DNA of 64,000 bases from Corynebacterium alimapuense (GCF_003716585.1 NZ_PTJO01000001.1:244616-308615), one strand, 5' to 3'. Positions 10,929 to 19,899 are shown, counted from the first letter of the stretch. The notes: generated by a model not told the origin, from the letters alone. Made by a program: numbers and translations.

Positions 10929-11702
10929 ATGCATGCAGCGGAGCGGAATTCCCGGACACCCGAGCTACCAGCCAGAATCATCACGGAAGGTCCCCCGCCG
11001 AAGCATGCTCAGTTGCGGGCAATCCTCGAAGAACTATGTAGCACTCAGCTCCATCCCGGAGACCTCTTACCCGGCGAACGAGTGTTAGAAGAGGCCTATG
11101 GAGTCTCCAGAATTACCGTACGTCGAGCCATCGGCGATCTCGTAACCTCTGGCCGCCTACGCCGCATCCGAGGAAAAGGCACTTTTGTCGCACCCAATAT
11201 GCTGGTTTCTCGGCTGCACCTAGCATCTTTTAGCTCCGAAATGAACGCTCAAGGTGTCGCTGCTTCATCCAAGATTTTACTCTCGGGCAGGACAGTAGCT
11301 CCGCCTGAAGTTGCTGAGTTTTTTAATACCGGCGATCCCGGTGCATCGCATATCCATCTACGCCGTCTGCGACTGGGAGATGGCGAGCCCTATTCCATCG
11401 ATGATGGCTGGTACAACGCCAAACATATCCCTGACCTGCTAGAAAATGACGTCTACAATTCAGTCTACGAGATCGTCGATAAGCACTACAATCTTCCGGT
11501 CACCGAAGCCGAGCAGGTAGTCACCGCTGTCGCTGCGGATCAGCAGCAGGCGGAGCTTCTCGATGTCGCCCCGGGCACCGCTTTGCTCCGTATTCTGAGG
11601 TTATCTCGTTCTACTACGCTGGCTGTCGAATGGTGTTCTTCGGTCTATCGGACTGATCGATATCAACTTAATACCCAAGTGACCCGAGGCCTCGGGCTCT
11701 AA
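10929..11702 (+). CDS. farR: GntR/HutC-family regulator, FarR-like
   Basis: Transcription factor of 257 residues. The N-terminal winged helix (about 25-100) contains LPGERVLEEAYGVSRITVRRA spread over the recognition helices and the wing RIRGKGTFVAP; the C-terminal UTRA effector domain (about 115-255) marks the HutC subfamily. In C. glutamicum the GntR regulator beside serS is FarR, reported to respond to fatty acyl effectors, and this gene has the same neighbour. The name rests on position and family, not on ligand evidence. A perfect AT-rich palindrome lies 6 nt after its stop and could be an operator or a weak terminator. Confidence 0.75.
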   Translation: MHAAERNSRTPELPARIITEGPPPKHAQLRAILEELCSTQLHPGDLLPGERVLEEAYGVSRITVRRAIGDLVTSGRLRRIRGKGTFVAPNMLVSRLHLASFSSEMNAQGVAASSKILLSGRTVAPPEVAEFFNTGDPGASHIHLRRLRLGDGEPYSIDDGWYNAKHIPDLLENDVYNSVYEIVDKHYNLPVTEAEQVVTAVAADQQQAELLDVAPGTALLRILRLSRSTTLAVEWCSSVYRTDRYQLNTQVTRGLGL

Positions 11703-11707
11703 GGACT

Positions 11708-11733
11708 GCAAAATTTCTTCCCCGAAATTTTGC
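11708..11733. repeat. Perfect AT-rich inverted repeat after farR
   Basis: GCAAAATTTC (11708-11717), 6-nt loop TTCCCC, GAAATTTTGC (11724-11733). Arms are perfect over 10 bp but AT-rich and without a T-tract, so it is a weak terminator; its position between a regulator gene and the next promoter also fits an operator. Confidence 0.6.
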
Positions 11734-11768
11734 CAGGCACCTTCACTAATGGGCACAATGGGAGAATT

Positions 11769-12794
11769 ATGAAGATAGCTAACGCCCGTTCAGCAACCGC
11801 AGTCCGCGCCGGACTCGTGGCCGCCATGGCCACTGTGGTCGCTCTGGGCGCCCACGGTTATGTCTCCGCTGCTAATCAAGACAATGGGGTTGACGGCCAA
11901 TCCGCCGAACAATCTGATAGTTCTGAAGACGATGCGCAGAGTTCTACCCTGCAGGCAACTCCCTTTACCACCGCCGATGTTGGCGATTGCCTGACGTGGA
12001 ACACTGACGAGGCTGGCGTAGTCAGCGACTTCGAGCAGGTACCGTGCTCCGGCGAACACCGCTTCGAGATCTCCGCCCGCGAAGATCTAGCCGCTTATCC
12101 TTCCTCCGAGTTTGGCCCGGATGCCTCCGTGCCAGATGTGACCAGGCAAGCGCAATTGCGCGAAGAGCTGTGTGCGGCTCCAACTCTGCGTTATCTCGAC
12201 GGTCGTTTCGACCCCGTCGGCCGATTCTCGATCGCTCCCATCTTGCCCTCTGCTGAAGCATGGACGAATGGGGATCGCACCATGCTTTGTGGGCTGCAGT
12301 CTACCGATGCTGACGGGATTCCGATCCCCACCATCGGCCCCATTTCTACCCAAGATCAAGCCAGGGTTAATCAGCCTGAAGCATGCGTCGCAGTGGATAG
12401 TTCCCGAGCATGGAACGTCGTGGACTGCACAGAACCTCATCAAATGGAAACCACCCTAATCGTGGATCTGCTGCCGATCTTCCCGGAGGGGACTCCCACA
12501 ATTGAGGATCAAGATGGCCATCTCGCGGAGGTGTGTACCCAAGCTGCGCAGGACTACCTTGGCGGCGAAGAAGAGCTCTATCAATCGACCTTGCAGGCCT
12601 ACTGGGGCACCATCGACCAGAGTTCATGGATCGGCGGCTCGCATTCAGTCAACTGTTCATTGGTCCATGCCAATGAAGAAGGTGGCTTTTCTACCCTCGA
12701 GGGCACTGCTCGGGATGGCCGTGATGGCTTCACCATCAACGGGCAGCCCCCAGCCGAGCAACCTACCCGCGATCCGCTCGTAGAGACTGGCTAG
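11769..12794 (+). CDS. Exported septum-formation-family protein with two Cys-rich repeats
   Basis: Predicted extracytoplasmic protein of 341 residues. The ATG at 11769 has GGGAGA just upstream and is followed directly by an export segment (residues about 9-35, ending SAANQ). An acidic Ser-rich linker leads to two related domains: about 60-180, starting TADVGDCLTW and with further Cys at CSGEH, LCAAP and LCGLQ, and about 200-320, with ACVAVD, DCTEPHQ, VCTQA and NCSLV. Such paired Cys patterns with C-(S/T)-x-(E/P)-H-x-x-E match the septum formation (Septum_form) family. The next gene starts immediately at its stop codon (TAGATG), so the two are coupled. A longer frame to 11730 lacks a good start context. 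Confidence 0.75.
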   Translation: MKIANARSATAVRAGLVAAMATVVALGAHGYVSAANQDNGVDGQSAEQSDSSEDDAQSSTLQATPFTTADVGDCLTWNTDEAGVVSDFEQVPCSGEHRFEISAREDLAAYPSSEFGPDASVPDVTRQAQLREELCAAPTLRYLDGRFDPVGRFSIAPILPSAEAWTNGDRTMLCGLQSTDADGIPIPTIGPISTQDQARVNQPEACVAVDSSRAWNVVDCTEPHQMETTLIVDLLPIFPEGTPTIEDQDGHLAEVCTQAAQDYLGGEEELYQSTLQAYWGTIDQSSWIGGSHSVNCSLVHANEEGGFSTLEGTARDGRDGFTINGQPPAEQPTRDPLVETG

Positions 12795-13145
12795 ATGGCG
12801 GTCCAGGTAAGCCAAGAGGTCTTCGATGGGATGGTCAATGACGCCCTAGACAAGATTCCTGACAACTTTGCTCGACATCTGCGCAACGTCGTGATCTTGG
12901 TGAGCGACTTTAACCCAGATAGCCCCACGATCCTCGGCCTCTACGAGGGCGTGGCTTTGCCGGAGCGCACGTTCGATCACACCGGCTATCTCCCCGATAC
13001 GATCTCTATCTATAAAGGCGCGCTCGAACGCTATTGCACCGATGAGCAGGATCTTGCGCATCAAATCATGGTGACTGTCTTCCATGAAGTCGGGCACTAC
13101 TTTGGGATGGATGAAGCCCAGCTCCACCATCTCGGCTGGGGCTAA
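12795..13145 (+). CDS. Small zincin-like metallopeptidase
   Basis: Cytoplasmic protein of 116 residues of the minimal zincin family (PF06262 type), widespread in actinobacteria. The HExxH zinc motif is HEVGHYFG at residues 97-104, followed by a downstream acidic residue in MDEAQL that could act as third ligand. The preceding stop codon abuts its ATG, so it is translated by reinitiation from the exported protein upstream. No substrate is known for this family. Its 3' end lies 13 nt from the convergent gpmB gene. Confidence 0.88.
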   Translation: MAVQVSQEVFDGMVNDALDKIPDNFARHLRNVVILVSDFNPDSPTILGLYEGVALPERTFDHTGYLPDTISIYKGALERYCTDEQDLAHQIMVTVFHEVGHYFGMDEAQLHHLGWG

Positions 13146-13158
13146 ACCCCACCTTGGC

Positions 13159-13845
13159 TTATAGCTGTCGGTCGAGGTCTGCCCACCGAACCATCTCCCA
13201 CTGACCAAACGGCCGCTGACCTGGTTCCAGAACGACAAACCGACAGTTGCCCAGGTAACCGGCGAAAGCAAAATCCGGGTCAATACTTGCGGCGTGAGCT
13301 GCGATAGTGCGGATAGCAGTGCCATGGCTGACCACCAACACGTCTTCGTCTTGGCCGTCACTCAAATGCTCTGCCACCAAATTTTCTAGCATCGGCTGAT
13401 AGCGGCCCAGCAGGTCTAGATAGTTCTCCCCTCCCGGCATCCGGGCAGCTTCTTCCCGACTGAGCCAGCCCCACAATGCATCGGTATAGAGGTTGAGGGA
13501 GTGCTCATCGCCCAGTAATTCATGATCCCCGGCAAAGATCTCTTGGATGCCAGGTATGACGTTGATCTGCATCGAACGCTCCGGCAATCCGGCGGCTTGT
13601 TCGAAAGCAGACATTGCCAGGACTGCGGTCTGTTGGGCGCGCAAAGCGATCGAGCACGCGACCGTCGATAAGCGGCCTGAAGATCCTTCGCCAACTCCGC
13701 AATACTCAGCCAATTCAAGACCGACCTGGCTGGCTTGAGAGCGTCCCAGCTCAGTGAGCTCAGCACCTGGCGGACGGGTATCGAGGATGTGCTTTACATT
13801 GCTATGAGTCTGCCCGTGCCGCAGCAGAATAAGACGTCCGGCCAT
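13159..13845 (-). CDS. gpmB: Histidine phosphatase / phosphoglycerate mutase-like protein
   Basis: Phosphohydrolase of the histidine phosphatase (branch 1) superfamily, 228 residues. The catalytic RHG motif is LLRHGQTHSN at residues 7-16, and the second catalytic His is in VVSHGTAIRT near residue 170. The ATG at 13845 has AAAGGA 9 nt upstream. The gene lies 12 nt downstream of pheA and is probably in one transcript with it. The symbol gpmB follows corynebacterial usage; true phosphoglycerate mutase activity is doubtful because many such proteins are broad phosphatases. Confidence 0.8.
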   Translation of the reverse strand: MAGRLILLRHGQTHSNVKHILDTRPPGAELTELGRSQASQVGLELAEYCGVGEGSSGRLSTVACSIALRAQQTAVLAMSAFEQAAGLPERSMQINVIPGIQEIFAGDHELLGDEHSLNLYTDALWGWLSREEAARMPGGENYLDLLGRYQPMLENLVAEHLSDGQDEDVLVVSHGTAIRTIAAHAASIDPDFAFAGYLGNCRFVVLEPGQRPFGQWEMVRWADLDRQL

Positions 13846-13857
13846 AATGGTTTTCCT

Positions 13858-14790
13858 TTACTTTCCCTCGCGTGCGGAGATAACCCACTCGGTGGCTTGT
13901 TGGAGTCGTTCTAGATCTGGCCCCGTCGCCTCTCGGTCGCCTTGCGCACGCGACTTCGGCCAGGAACCCAGGTAAGTAATATCCTCGGCCCGCAACCACA
14001 ATGCACGCAGAGCTTCCGCCAGCGGAGCATCATCGATGTGACCGACCAGATCCGCATGGAAATGATAAGTGCCAAATTCCCGCCGGGTAGGACGAGACTC
14101 AATCCGGTTCATATCCACCCCCCGAAGTGAAAACTCACCCAGCGCTCCGACTAGTGTCCCTGGCTGATTGGGCAGTGTAAACACCACCGAAGTGCAATCG
14201 TTTCCAGTACGCGCAGTGGGCAGACCGCAGGGACCGACAGCGACAAAACGAGTGCGCGCCCCAGCCAGGTCAGCAACACTGTCCGCATGGACGTCCAACC
14301 CAAATAGTGCTGCTGCCCGGTCGGGAGCTGCTGCAACATCTGCCCGTCCCTCGGCGACGGCTTCGGCAGCTGCGGCATTGGAGGAAGCCGGCATGAATCG
14401 GGCATCCGGTACATGCTCAGCAAACCATCGGCTGACTTGTTGATAGGCCACCGGATGTGTCGAAAAAGTCTTCGCCTCACTCAGCTTCATGCCTGGACGC
14501 ATCATGATGGAAAAGGCAATCTCGATCTCCAGCTCGTGATAGATCTGCACCCCATGACCATCAACGAGCGCATCGAAGGTCGAGGTCACTGCGCCATCGA
14601 CGGAGTTTTCAATGGCTACGCACGCAAACTGTGCCTGGTTGCTCCGTACTGCATCGAGTGCCTCCCGAGGAGAAGAAACGGGAAGCTGAGTGATCTCTTG
14701 GTCACCGAATGCCCCTGAATCTGCAAAACGCAGCAGCGCTGCCTCAGTAAAGGTGCCAGCTGGTCCAAGATACGCGACAGTGGTGGTCAT
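13858..14790 (-). CDS. pheA: Prephenate dehydratase
   Basis: Converts prephenate to phenylpyruvate in phenylalanine biosynthesis. From the ATG at 14790 the protein is 310 residues: catalytic domain with AYLGPAGTFTEAAL at residues 5-18 and the conserved TRF motif (ARTRFVAVG) near 172, then a C-terminal ACT domain with NRIESRPTRR that normally binds phenylalanine for feedback inhibition. A longer frame to 14826 would overlap the divergent amidase start and is rejected. No ribosome site is seen, but TAGGCT lies 7 nt before the ATG, suggesting a leaderless message. gpmB follows 12 nt downstream. Confidence 0.94.
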   Translation of the reverse strand: MTTTVAYLGPAGTFTEAALLRFADSGAFGDQEITQLPVSSPREALDAVRSNQAQFACVAIENSVDGAVTSTFDALVDGHGVQIYHELEIEIAFSIMMRPGMKLSEAKTFSTHPVAYQQVSRWFAEHVPDARFMPASSNAAAAEAVAEGRADVAAAPDRAAALFGLDVHADSVADLAGARTRFVAVGPCGLPTARTGNDCTSVVFTLPNQPGTLVGALGEFSLRGVDMNRIESRPTRREFGTYHFHADLVGHIDDAPLAEALRALWLRAEDITYLGSWPKSRAQGDREATGPDLERLQQATEWVISAREGK

Positions 14791-14797
14791 GGATACC

Positions 14798-14817
14798 AGC
14801 CTATCCAGTCGTATTCT
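14798..14817. promoter_or_regulatory. Back-to-back leaderless -10 elements of pheA and amidase
   Basis: TAGGCT on the minus strand (14798-14803) is 7 nt from the pheA ATG, and TATTCT on the plus strand (14812-14817) is 7 nt from the amidase ATG at 14825. Only 34 nt separate the two start codons, so each promoter's -35 region falls in or near the other gene. Confidence 0.45.
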
Positions 14818-14824
14818 GGTCCGC

Positions 14825-16051
14825 ATGACTGCTTCCCTTCAATCACTCGTAGCTGCTCTGCGCAGCGGGGAGATGTCTGCCCAGGTGCAGGTGGCACGAC
14901 TCTCGGAGCAACTATCTTCGCTACATTCAACCGAACATGGACTCGCCCACGTGTGTCTTGAGCACGCCGCCGAGGCTGCCGAGCAGGCAGACAGCCTCCC
15001 CGATCACCTTCGGGGCCGTCTGCACGGGCTGCTCCTACCGATCAAAGACCTTTCCGACGTCGCCGGCATGCCCACCTCCTTCGGCTCAGCGAAACGTACC
15101 CGGCGCGCACAGAACACCGACGCCTTCCCGCAGTCTTTGCTCGATAAGGGAGCAATCATCCCCGGAAAAACCGCAACAGCAGAGCTGGGTCTGACCGTTT
15201 ATACCGAACCTCCCGGGATGAGTTTCCCAGATAATCCGCTGTGGCCAGGGCGCACTCCTGCTGGCTCCTCCGGTGGGGCAGCCGTCTTGGTAGCTCGTGG
15301 CCTGTTGCCCGCTGCCCACGCCTCCGATGGCGGCGGATCTATCCGCGTCCCTGCTGCGGCCTGCGGTCTCGTTGGTTTCAAACCTTCCGCTGCCGGGCTA
15401 GCGGCACAGGGATTTCTCACCCGTTCGCTTATCGACGCCGCTTTCCTCCACGACCTTTCACCCCGTTCAGCTCCGCGCCGGGTAGGTATCCTCACCCAAC
15501 CCCTATTTGCTGAAGCAGCCGTCGATGAGGTGATGCTCACTGCCGTGACGCAGGCAGCTCAAGCACTGAGGGAGGCCGGGCATCAGGTAGTGGAAGTAGA
15601 TATCCCACCCTTTGCTGCGGAGATCTTTGCAGCATTTCGCACGATCTTTAGTTCCCGATTGGCCACCTTAACTGGGCAGAACAGCCCGATCGCGGACTGG
15701 TTGCGTAGCGAAGGGCAAGCAGTCACTAAACAGCAGCTAGCCGATGCACTCCGGCAGACAAGGAAGCTTCCCCTACGTCTGCACCAATATTGGAACATCG
15801 ATGCGCTCCTTAGCCCAATGACCACCACGGATCCGCCACCAATCGGACATTTCTCAGCCCTGCCACCGGCTGAGAACTTCCTTGAGCAGACCCGTTGGTC
15901 GCCGTGGGGATCGCTCTTTAATATGAACAGAAAATCAGCGGTATCGCTGCCCTGGCAGCTGCCTCATCGACCCCCCGTAGGAGTTCACTTGGGCGCTATC
16001 GCACTCGATGATCCTTCGTTGCTTGGCCTAGCGATGGATCTGCACCGATGA
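14825..16051 (+). CDS. Amidase-signature-family hydrolase
   Basis: Serine amidase of 408 residues acting on a small amide. The Ser-cisSer-Lys triad is visible: Lys in LPIKDLSDVAGMPT (about residue 70), cis-Ser in PAGSSGGAAV (about 145) and nucleophile Ser in SDGGGSIRVPAAA (about 168). The protein is shorter than GatA (about 480) and has no gatC or gatB neighbour, so it is a metabolic amidase rather than the tRNA amidotransferase subunit. The ATG at 14825 is preceded by TATTCT with 7-nt spacing, consistent with leaderless expression. The CPBP protease gene overlaps its stop by 4 nt. Confidence 0.85.
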   Translation: MTASLQSLVAALRSGEMSAQVQVARLSEQLSSLHSTEHGLAHVCLEHAAEAAEQADSLPDHLRGRLHGLLLPIKDLSDVAGMPTSFGSAKRTRRAQNTDAFPQSLLDKGAIIPGKTATAELGLTVYTEPPGMSFPDNPLWPGRTPAGSSGGAAVLVARGLLPAAHASDGGGSIRVPAAACGLVGFKPSAAGLAAQGFLTRSLIDAAFLHDLSPRSAPRRVGILTQPLFAEAAVDEVMLTAVTQAAQALREAGHQVVEVDIPPFAAEIFAAFRTIFSSRLATLTGQNSPIADWLRSEGQAVTKQQLADALRQTRKLPLRLHQYWNIDALLSPMTTTDPPPIGHFSALPPAENFLEQTRWSPWGSLFNMNRKSAVSLPWQLPHRPPVGVHLGAIALDDPSLLGLAMDLHR

Positions 16052-16806
16052 ACGGGATAGATACGGCTAGCACGGGCGTCGATAAGCGACGACTACGTAT
16101 TGAGATTCTCCTAGTCTTGGCGGTTTCTTTCGGAATCTCCGGGATTCGGGCCGTACTAAGGCTCACTGATGCGTTGCTCGACCCGGTGCCGTTGAACCAA
16201 CAACAGGTAGCACTCAATAGCACTCAGTCGCAGATCCCTTGGTTAGACCTAGCGCTACAACTCAGTTCTGCGACTGCGTTGCTGGCTTATGGCGGCCTGG
16301 CGCTTTTTCTACTAGCTGGCGATGGAATAGGTACCGCGCGACCTCGGTGGAGTGATGCTGCTTGGGGTGCCGGGTTGGCCGCTCTGATTGGTATTCCAGG
16401 GCTGGTTTTCTACGCAACAGCCGTCCACCTCGGGCTCTCCCGAGAAGTAATTCCAGCCTCGCTTGATCATCCCGTCACCGAAATTCCAGTTCTGCTGGTC
16501 TGGTCGGCGGCCAACGCGTTCGGGGAAGAGACCGTGGTGGTGGCCTATCTCTTGACCCGATTGAAGCAACTGGGGTGGGGACTTCCCGCTGCGCTAGCTG
16601 CCTCAAGTCTGCTGCGCGGCAGCTACCACTTGTACCAAGGAATCTCTGCTGGATTCGGCAATATCATCATGGGCGTGGTCTATGGCTGGTTCTATTGGAA
16701 AACTGGACGCCTCTGGCCATTGGTCATCGCACACTTTCTCATCGATGCCATCGCCTTCGTGGGCTACACCGCAATCGGCGGGAATCTATCGTTCTTGGGG
16801 CTCTGA
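16048..16806 (+). CDS. CPBP-family intramembrane metalloprotease
   Basis: Polytopic membrane protein of 252 residues with about seven hydrophobic segments. Family motifs are the diglutamate FGEETVVVAYL (about residue 155), YHLYQG (about 190) and AHFLIDA near 230, in the usual CAAX/bacteriocin-processing order. The Arg of the classical EExxxR motif is not in place, as is common in actinobacterial members. The start overlaps the amidase stop (ATGA). A protease role is inferred; some family members protect against bacteriocins or take part in protein maturation. Confidence 0.82.
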   Translation: MNGIDTASTGVDKRRLRIEILLVLAVSFGISGIRAVLRLTDALLDPVPLNQQQVALNSTQSQIPWLDLALQLSSATALLAYGGLALFLLAGDGIGTARPRWSDAAWGAGLAALIGIPGLVFYATAVHLGLSREVIPASLDHPVTEIPVLLVWSAANAFGEETVVVAYLLTRLKQLGWGLPAALAASSLLRGSYHLYQGISAGFGNIIMGVVYGWFYWKTGRLWPLVIAHFLIDAIAFVGYTAIGGNLSFLGL

Positions 16807-16842
16807 GTACCAGCAAAATCGCGTGAGATGGGGGTCAGTGAT

Positions 16843-16848
16843 TACGCT
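16843..16848 (+). promoter_or_regulatory. Predicted -10 of a leaderless LCP transcript
   Basis: TACGCT, 7-nt spacer, then the ATG at 16856; no Shine-Dalgarno is present in the spacer. Confidence 0.4.
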
Positions 16849-16855
16849 ATAGCCC

Positions 16856-18136
16856 ATGGATGAACGCGACAGACGCAACGACCGGCAGCAACCTCTGCCG
16901 GGAAGGTCGTCCGACCCCCGCGATTCCGAAGACATCATCCGCGGCCACGACGGCCGCCCGCTCACTGATCGCTACGGTCGCCCCGTTCGCAGGCGCCCTG
17001 CTACCCCGCCTTCCGCACAATCTCAGCGGAGGCCACGACGAACCGCCGAACCGCCGGCGGGACGCCCATCCCCGCCTCGTCAGTATGTTCCTCCCCGGCA
17101 GCCGGATTATCAGCAGCGTCAGTACCAGCCAAACCAGTATCAACAACCGCAGTACCAGCAGCAGTATCAACAACTACCGCCGCAGCCACCGCAACAGGGT
17201 GGGCGCCATACTCAAAGCAAGCCACCCCGTCGCCGTTTCGGCGGAGGTTGTCTACGCCCACTTGGCTGGGCAGCGGCAATCTTCCTCGTCTTTACGATGG
17301 TTCTTACTTTGTGGGCTGATGCCCAACTCAACCGAGTAGAAGCCACCCCGGATAATCAGGTCTCTAATACTTCAGGTACTAACTGGCTATTGGTCGGCTC
17401 AGACTCTCGCGAAGGGCTCTCTGATGAGGAAGCAGCGCTCCTCGGCACTGGTGGTGACATCGGCGTCGGGCGAACTGACACCATCATGTTGCTGCATCTT
17501 TCTGCCCTCGGCCAGGCTCGTTTGGTCTCTATCCCCCGCGATAGTTTGGTGAGCATTCCTGGCTATGGCGAGAATAAGGTCAACGCTGCTTTCACCTTCG
17601 GTGGGCCAGTTCTGCTGGCTGAGACCGTAGAACAAGCCACCGGCCTGAGGATCGATCACTACGCAGAGATCGGTATGGGCGGGCTCGCCAATGTCGTCGA
17701 CGCCGTTGGTGGAGTTGAACTATGCCCCGAGTATGCGATCAATGATCCCCTAGCCCAGCTCGATGTCGAAGCTGGTTGCCAGGAGATGGACGGGCCAACG
17801 GCCCTGGGATATGTCCGAACCCGCGCTACCCCATTGGGTGATCTCGACCGAGTCGAACGCCAGCGTGAATTCTTTTCCTCCCTAGTGGAGACTGCGACCT
17901 CTCCGGGGACACTGCTCAATCCCCTACGTCTGATCCCATTGATTACTAACACTGCCAGTTCTTTCACCGTCGGCGATGGTGACCACGTCTGGCACCTAGC
18001 CCGCGTGGCCCTAGCAATGCGTTCAGGTGTGGAGACGGAGACGGTACCAGTGGCAGGCTTCGCTGACTACGACGTAGGCAACGTGGTCTTGTGGGATGAC
18101 GCTGGCGCGACTGCTCTCTGGGAATCGATGAAGTGA
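16856..18136 (+). CDS. LytR-CpsA-Psr (LCP) family glycopolymer ligase
   Basis: Membrane-anchored enzyme that transfers lipid-linked glycopolymers (arabinogalactan in this group) to peptidoglycan. Of 426 residues, the first about 130 are cytoplasmic, basic, then Gln/Pro/Tyr-rich (QYQPNQYQQPQYQQ). One transmembrane helix lies at about 135-158. The LCP domain follows with LLVGSDSREG, GRTDTIMLLHL, SIPRDSLVSIPG and VRTRATPLGDLDRVERQ, carrying the Arg and Asp residues that bind the polyprenyl pyrophosphate. It lacks the C-terminal LytR_C extension. A strong bidirectional terminator follows. Position matches an LCP gene in C. glutamicum between pheA and pyk2. Confidence 0.92.
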   Translation: MDERDRRNDRQQPLPGRSSDPRDSEDIIRGHDGRPLTDRYGRPVRRRPATPPSAQSQRRPRRTAEPPAGRPSPPRQYVPPRQPDYQQRQYQPNQYQQPQYQQQYQQLPPQPPQQGGRHTQSKPPRRRFGGGCLRPLGWAAAIFLVFTMVLTLWADAQLNRVEATPDNQVSNTSGTNWLLVGSDSREGLSDEEAALLGTGGDIGVGRTDTIMLLHLSALGQARLVSIPRDSLVSIPGYGENKVNAAFTFGGPVLLAETVEQATGLRIDHYAEIGMGGLANVVDAVGGVELCPEYAINDPLAQLDVEAGCQEMDGPTALGYVRTRATPLGDLDRVERQREFFSSLVETATSPGTLLNPLRLIPLITNTASSFTVGDGDHVWHLARVALAMRSGVETETVPVAGFADYDVGNVVLWDDAGATALWESMK

Positions 18137-18183
18137 CCTGAACCTGGATGTTGATACTCCAGCGTGGACCTGCCTAAATAAGA

Positions 18184-18223
18184 AAAGACCTCCGGAACAA
18201 GCCAAAGCTTGCCGGAGGTCTTT
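18184..18223. terminator. Strong bidirectional terminator hairpin
   Basis: AAAGACCTCCGG (18184-18195) pairs perfectly with CCGGAGGTCTTT (18212-18223); the interior CAAGC/GCTTG adds a second stem. Placed between the convergent LCP and DUF5926 genes, with A-rich and T-rich flanks for both directions. Confidence 0.85.
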
Positions 18224-18236
18224 CGCTATCACACGA

Positions 18237-19151
18237 TCAGCGAATGGTGACCTGACGTGACTTGATGTTCTGTAGCTGACGACGCTCATCAGCAGTGAGC
18301 TGTTGATCATTGGATAGTTCGATCTCCAATGCCGAAGAGAGTCGGACTATCTCATCTCCATAGGAGTCGTAGGCAACCTCTGGGTCCAGATCGAATACTG
18401 GCACGAGTAGGCCGTGAGTACGGAACACTCCGGCAAAGCGAGTATTTTCCCCAAGGTTCAGATCTCCACGAGCAGCGATGCGGGCTAGCGCGGTCAGCAA
18501 AGCGTCCTCGTTATCAGTGCGAATCCACCGGATATGCGCTTTTCCACCAGGGTTGACCCACCACAGAGCGCCAGGAACTTCCGCCTCGATGCGGTGGGAT
18601 TCCACAACCGACTCGTTGGCGTTCTGGATCGCCTGGTGCGTCATAGCGTCCAGGTTCGAGCCTTCTGGGATCCACCAATTGAAATCTTGGTGCTCGGTGA
18701 TCTCCAAGGCAGCATCCGCAGCGATGAGCTCGGTAAGCTTTGGCTCGGTGCCATCGGCAGAAGCCGATTCCAGAGTCTGACCGGGTTGGGCATTAGCCAC
18801 CCAATTGAGTGCATAGGCCAGATCGCGGCCCGGATTCTGGCTTCGGATCTGCAACTGAAGCGCAACAAAGGCCGCTCCCCCGAGGTTGTCTTCTCGGACG
18901 AGGGCTGCCCCGCCACCCGGCAAAACGGTGACAATATAAACGTCACGATCGATGCCCTTGACCTCGATCTTGGCCACTGCGGAGGGAACGAATTCCTGCA
19001 AGGCGATGAGATCTGCCTCAGCGGACAGCCCACCATAAGGGCGAGGCTCGCGTTCTAATGCGGCACGTTCAGCGGCGCGGGCGGCAAGCTTAGCTTGGCG
19101 ACGACTCATGCCCTCGGGCAGGTTCTCATTTTTCTTGTTCTTCTTGGCCAT
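18237..19151 (-). CDS. DUF5926-family conserved actinobacterial protein
   Basis: Cytoplasmic protein of 304 residues of unknown function. It starts with a basic tail (MAKKNKKNENLPEG) and the family-typical EGMSRRQAKLAARAAERA segment, then a mixed alpha/beta body rich in acidic and aromatic residues (FNWWIPEGSN, VPGALWWVNPGGK). No signal peptide, membrane segment or catalytic motif is evident. The gene is followed by the shared hairpin terminator and precedes GDPD on the other side by 22 nt in opposite order of transcription direction (GDPD lies upstream). It may be part of the pyk2-GDPD transcript, since only 22 nt separate them. Confidence 0.75.
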   Translation of the reverse strand: MAKKNKKNENLPEGMSRRQAKLAARAAERAALEREPRPYGGLSAEADLIALQEFVPSAVAKIEVKGIDRDVYIVTVLPGGGAALVREDNLGGAAFVALQLQIRSQNPGRDLAYALNWVANAQPGQTLESASADGTEPKLTELIAADAALEITEHQDFNWWIPEGSNLDAMTHQAIQNANESVVESHRIEAEVPGALWWVNPGGKAHIRWIRTDNEDALLTALARIAARGDLNLGENTRFAGVFRTHGLLVPVFDLDPEVAYDSYGDEIVRLSSALEIELSNDQQLTADERRQLQNIKSRQVTIR

Positions 19152-19173
19152 GATCTCAAAGGTACCTGGCTAC

Positions 19174-19899
19174 CTAAGAGTTCAGTTCCTCTAGTGTCTC
19201 CAGCGCCAATTCAGGATCATCTGTGGCCATCATTTTTACTCCCGCCTCGCGCGCCCACTGCATGTCATTGGGCGTGTTGACCGTCCACATGTAGGTAGGG
19301 AGATTATGACTGGATACCAGCTCGGGGTGCCGACGTGCCCGCATTACTGATAGCCCTAAGCCCGTGGGCTCGCCCGGGTGGGTATCTACTGGATTGAGCC
19401 ATCTTTCGATTTTGCGCCGGAGGTGAATCCGATCGATACCGGGGGCAAGAGTTCTCATTCTCATTATCGCGGCAGGAGAGAAGGAGATGACATGGATACG
19501 AGGATCGTCGATAAGATCTTGGTACTGCAAAACCCGCACGAGTTGTTCTTCAAGCATCCGTCCGTAGCGCATCGGATGCTTGGTCTCGATATAGATATGT
19601 TTGTCATTCTGCGCAGTCACCATTGCCAATAGCTCACGGAGAGTGAGAATCGTCTGCGGATTATCCGGCGTGCCGAAGTTGTACTTGCGCAGCTGCGCCA
19701 GAGTCATCGCTGAGACTCGCCCACGACCGTTGGCGACACGGTCAATGATCGGATCATGGACCACCACCACCTCGCCATCGAGAGTAAGCCGAATATCGCA
19801 TTCGATGCCGTGGATCGGCAGAGCCAGAGCTTTCTCGAAAGCGATCGGGGTCAGCTCTGGGTAGCGTGCAGAATAGCCACGGTGGGCGATGATATTCAT
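19174..19899 (-). CDS. Glycerophosphodiester phosphodiesterase
   Basis: Hydrolyses deacylated phospholipids (glycerophosphodiesters) to glycerol 3-phosphate and an alcohol. The 241-residue TIM barrel shows the GDPD signatures AHRGYSARYPELT (residues 5-17), the metal-binding IECDIRLTLDG and VVVHDP, and YIETKHP. It has no signal peptide, so it acts in the cytoplasm. Its ATG overlaps the pyruvate kinase stop by 4 nt, an ATGA coupling, and DUF5926 lies 22 nt downstream. Corynebacteria carry a GDPD in this same position beside pyk2. Confidence 0.9.
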   Translation of the reverse strand: MNIIAHRGYSARYPELTPIAFEKALALPIHGIECDIRLTLDGEVVVVHDPIIDRVANGRGRVSAMTLAQLRKYNFGTPDNPQTILTLRELLAMVTAQNDKHIYIETKHPMRYGRMLEEQLVRVLQYQDLIDDPRIHVISFSPAAIMRMRTLAPGIDRIHLRRKIERWLNPVDTHPGEPTGLGLSVMRARRHPELVSSHNLPTYMWTVNTPNDMQWAREAGVKMMATDDPELALETLEELNS

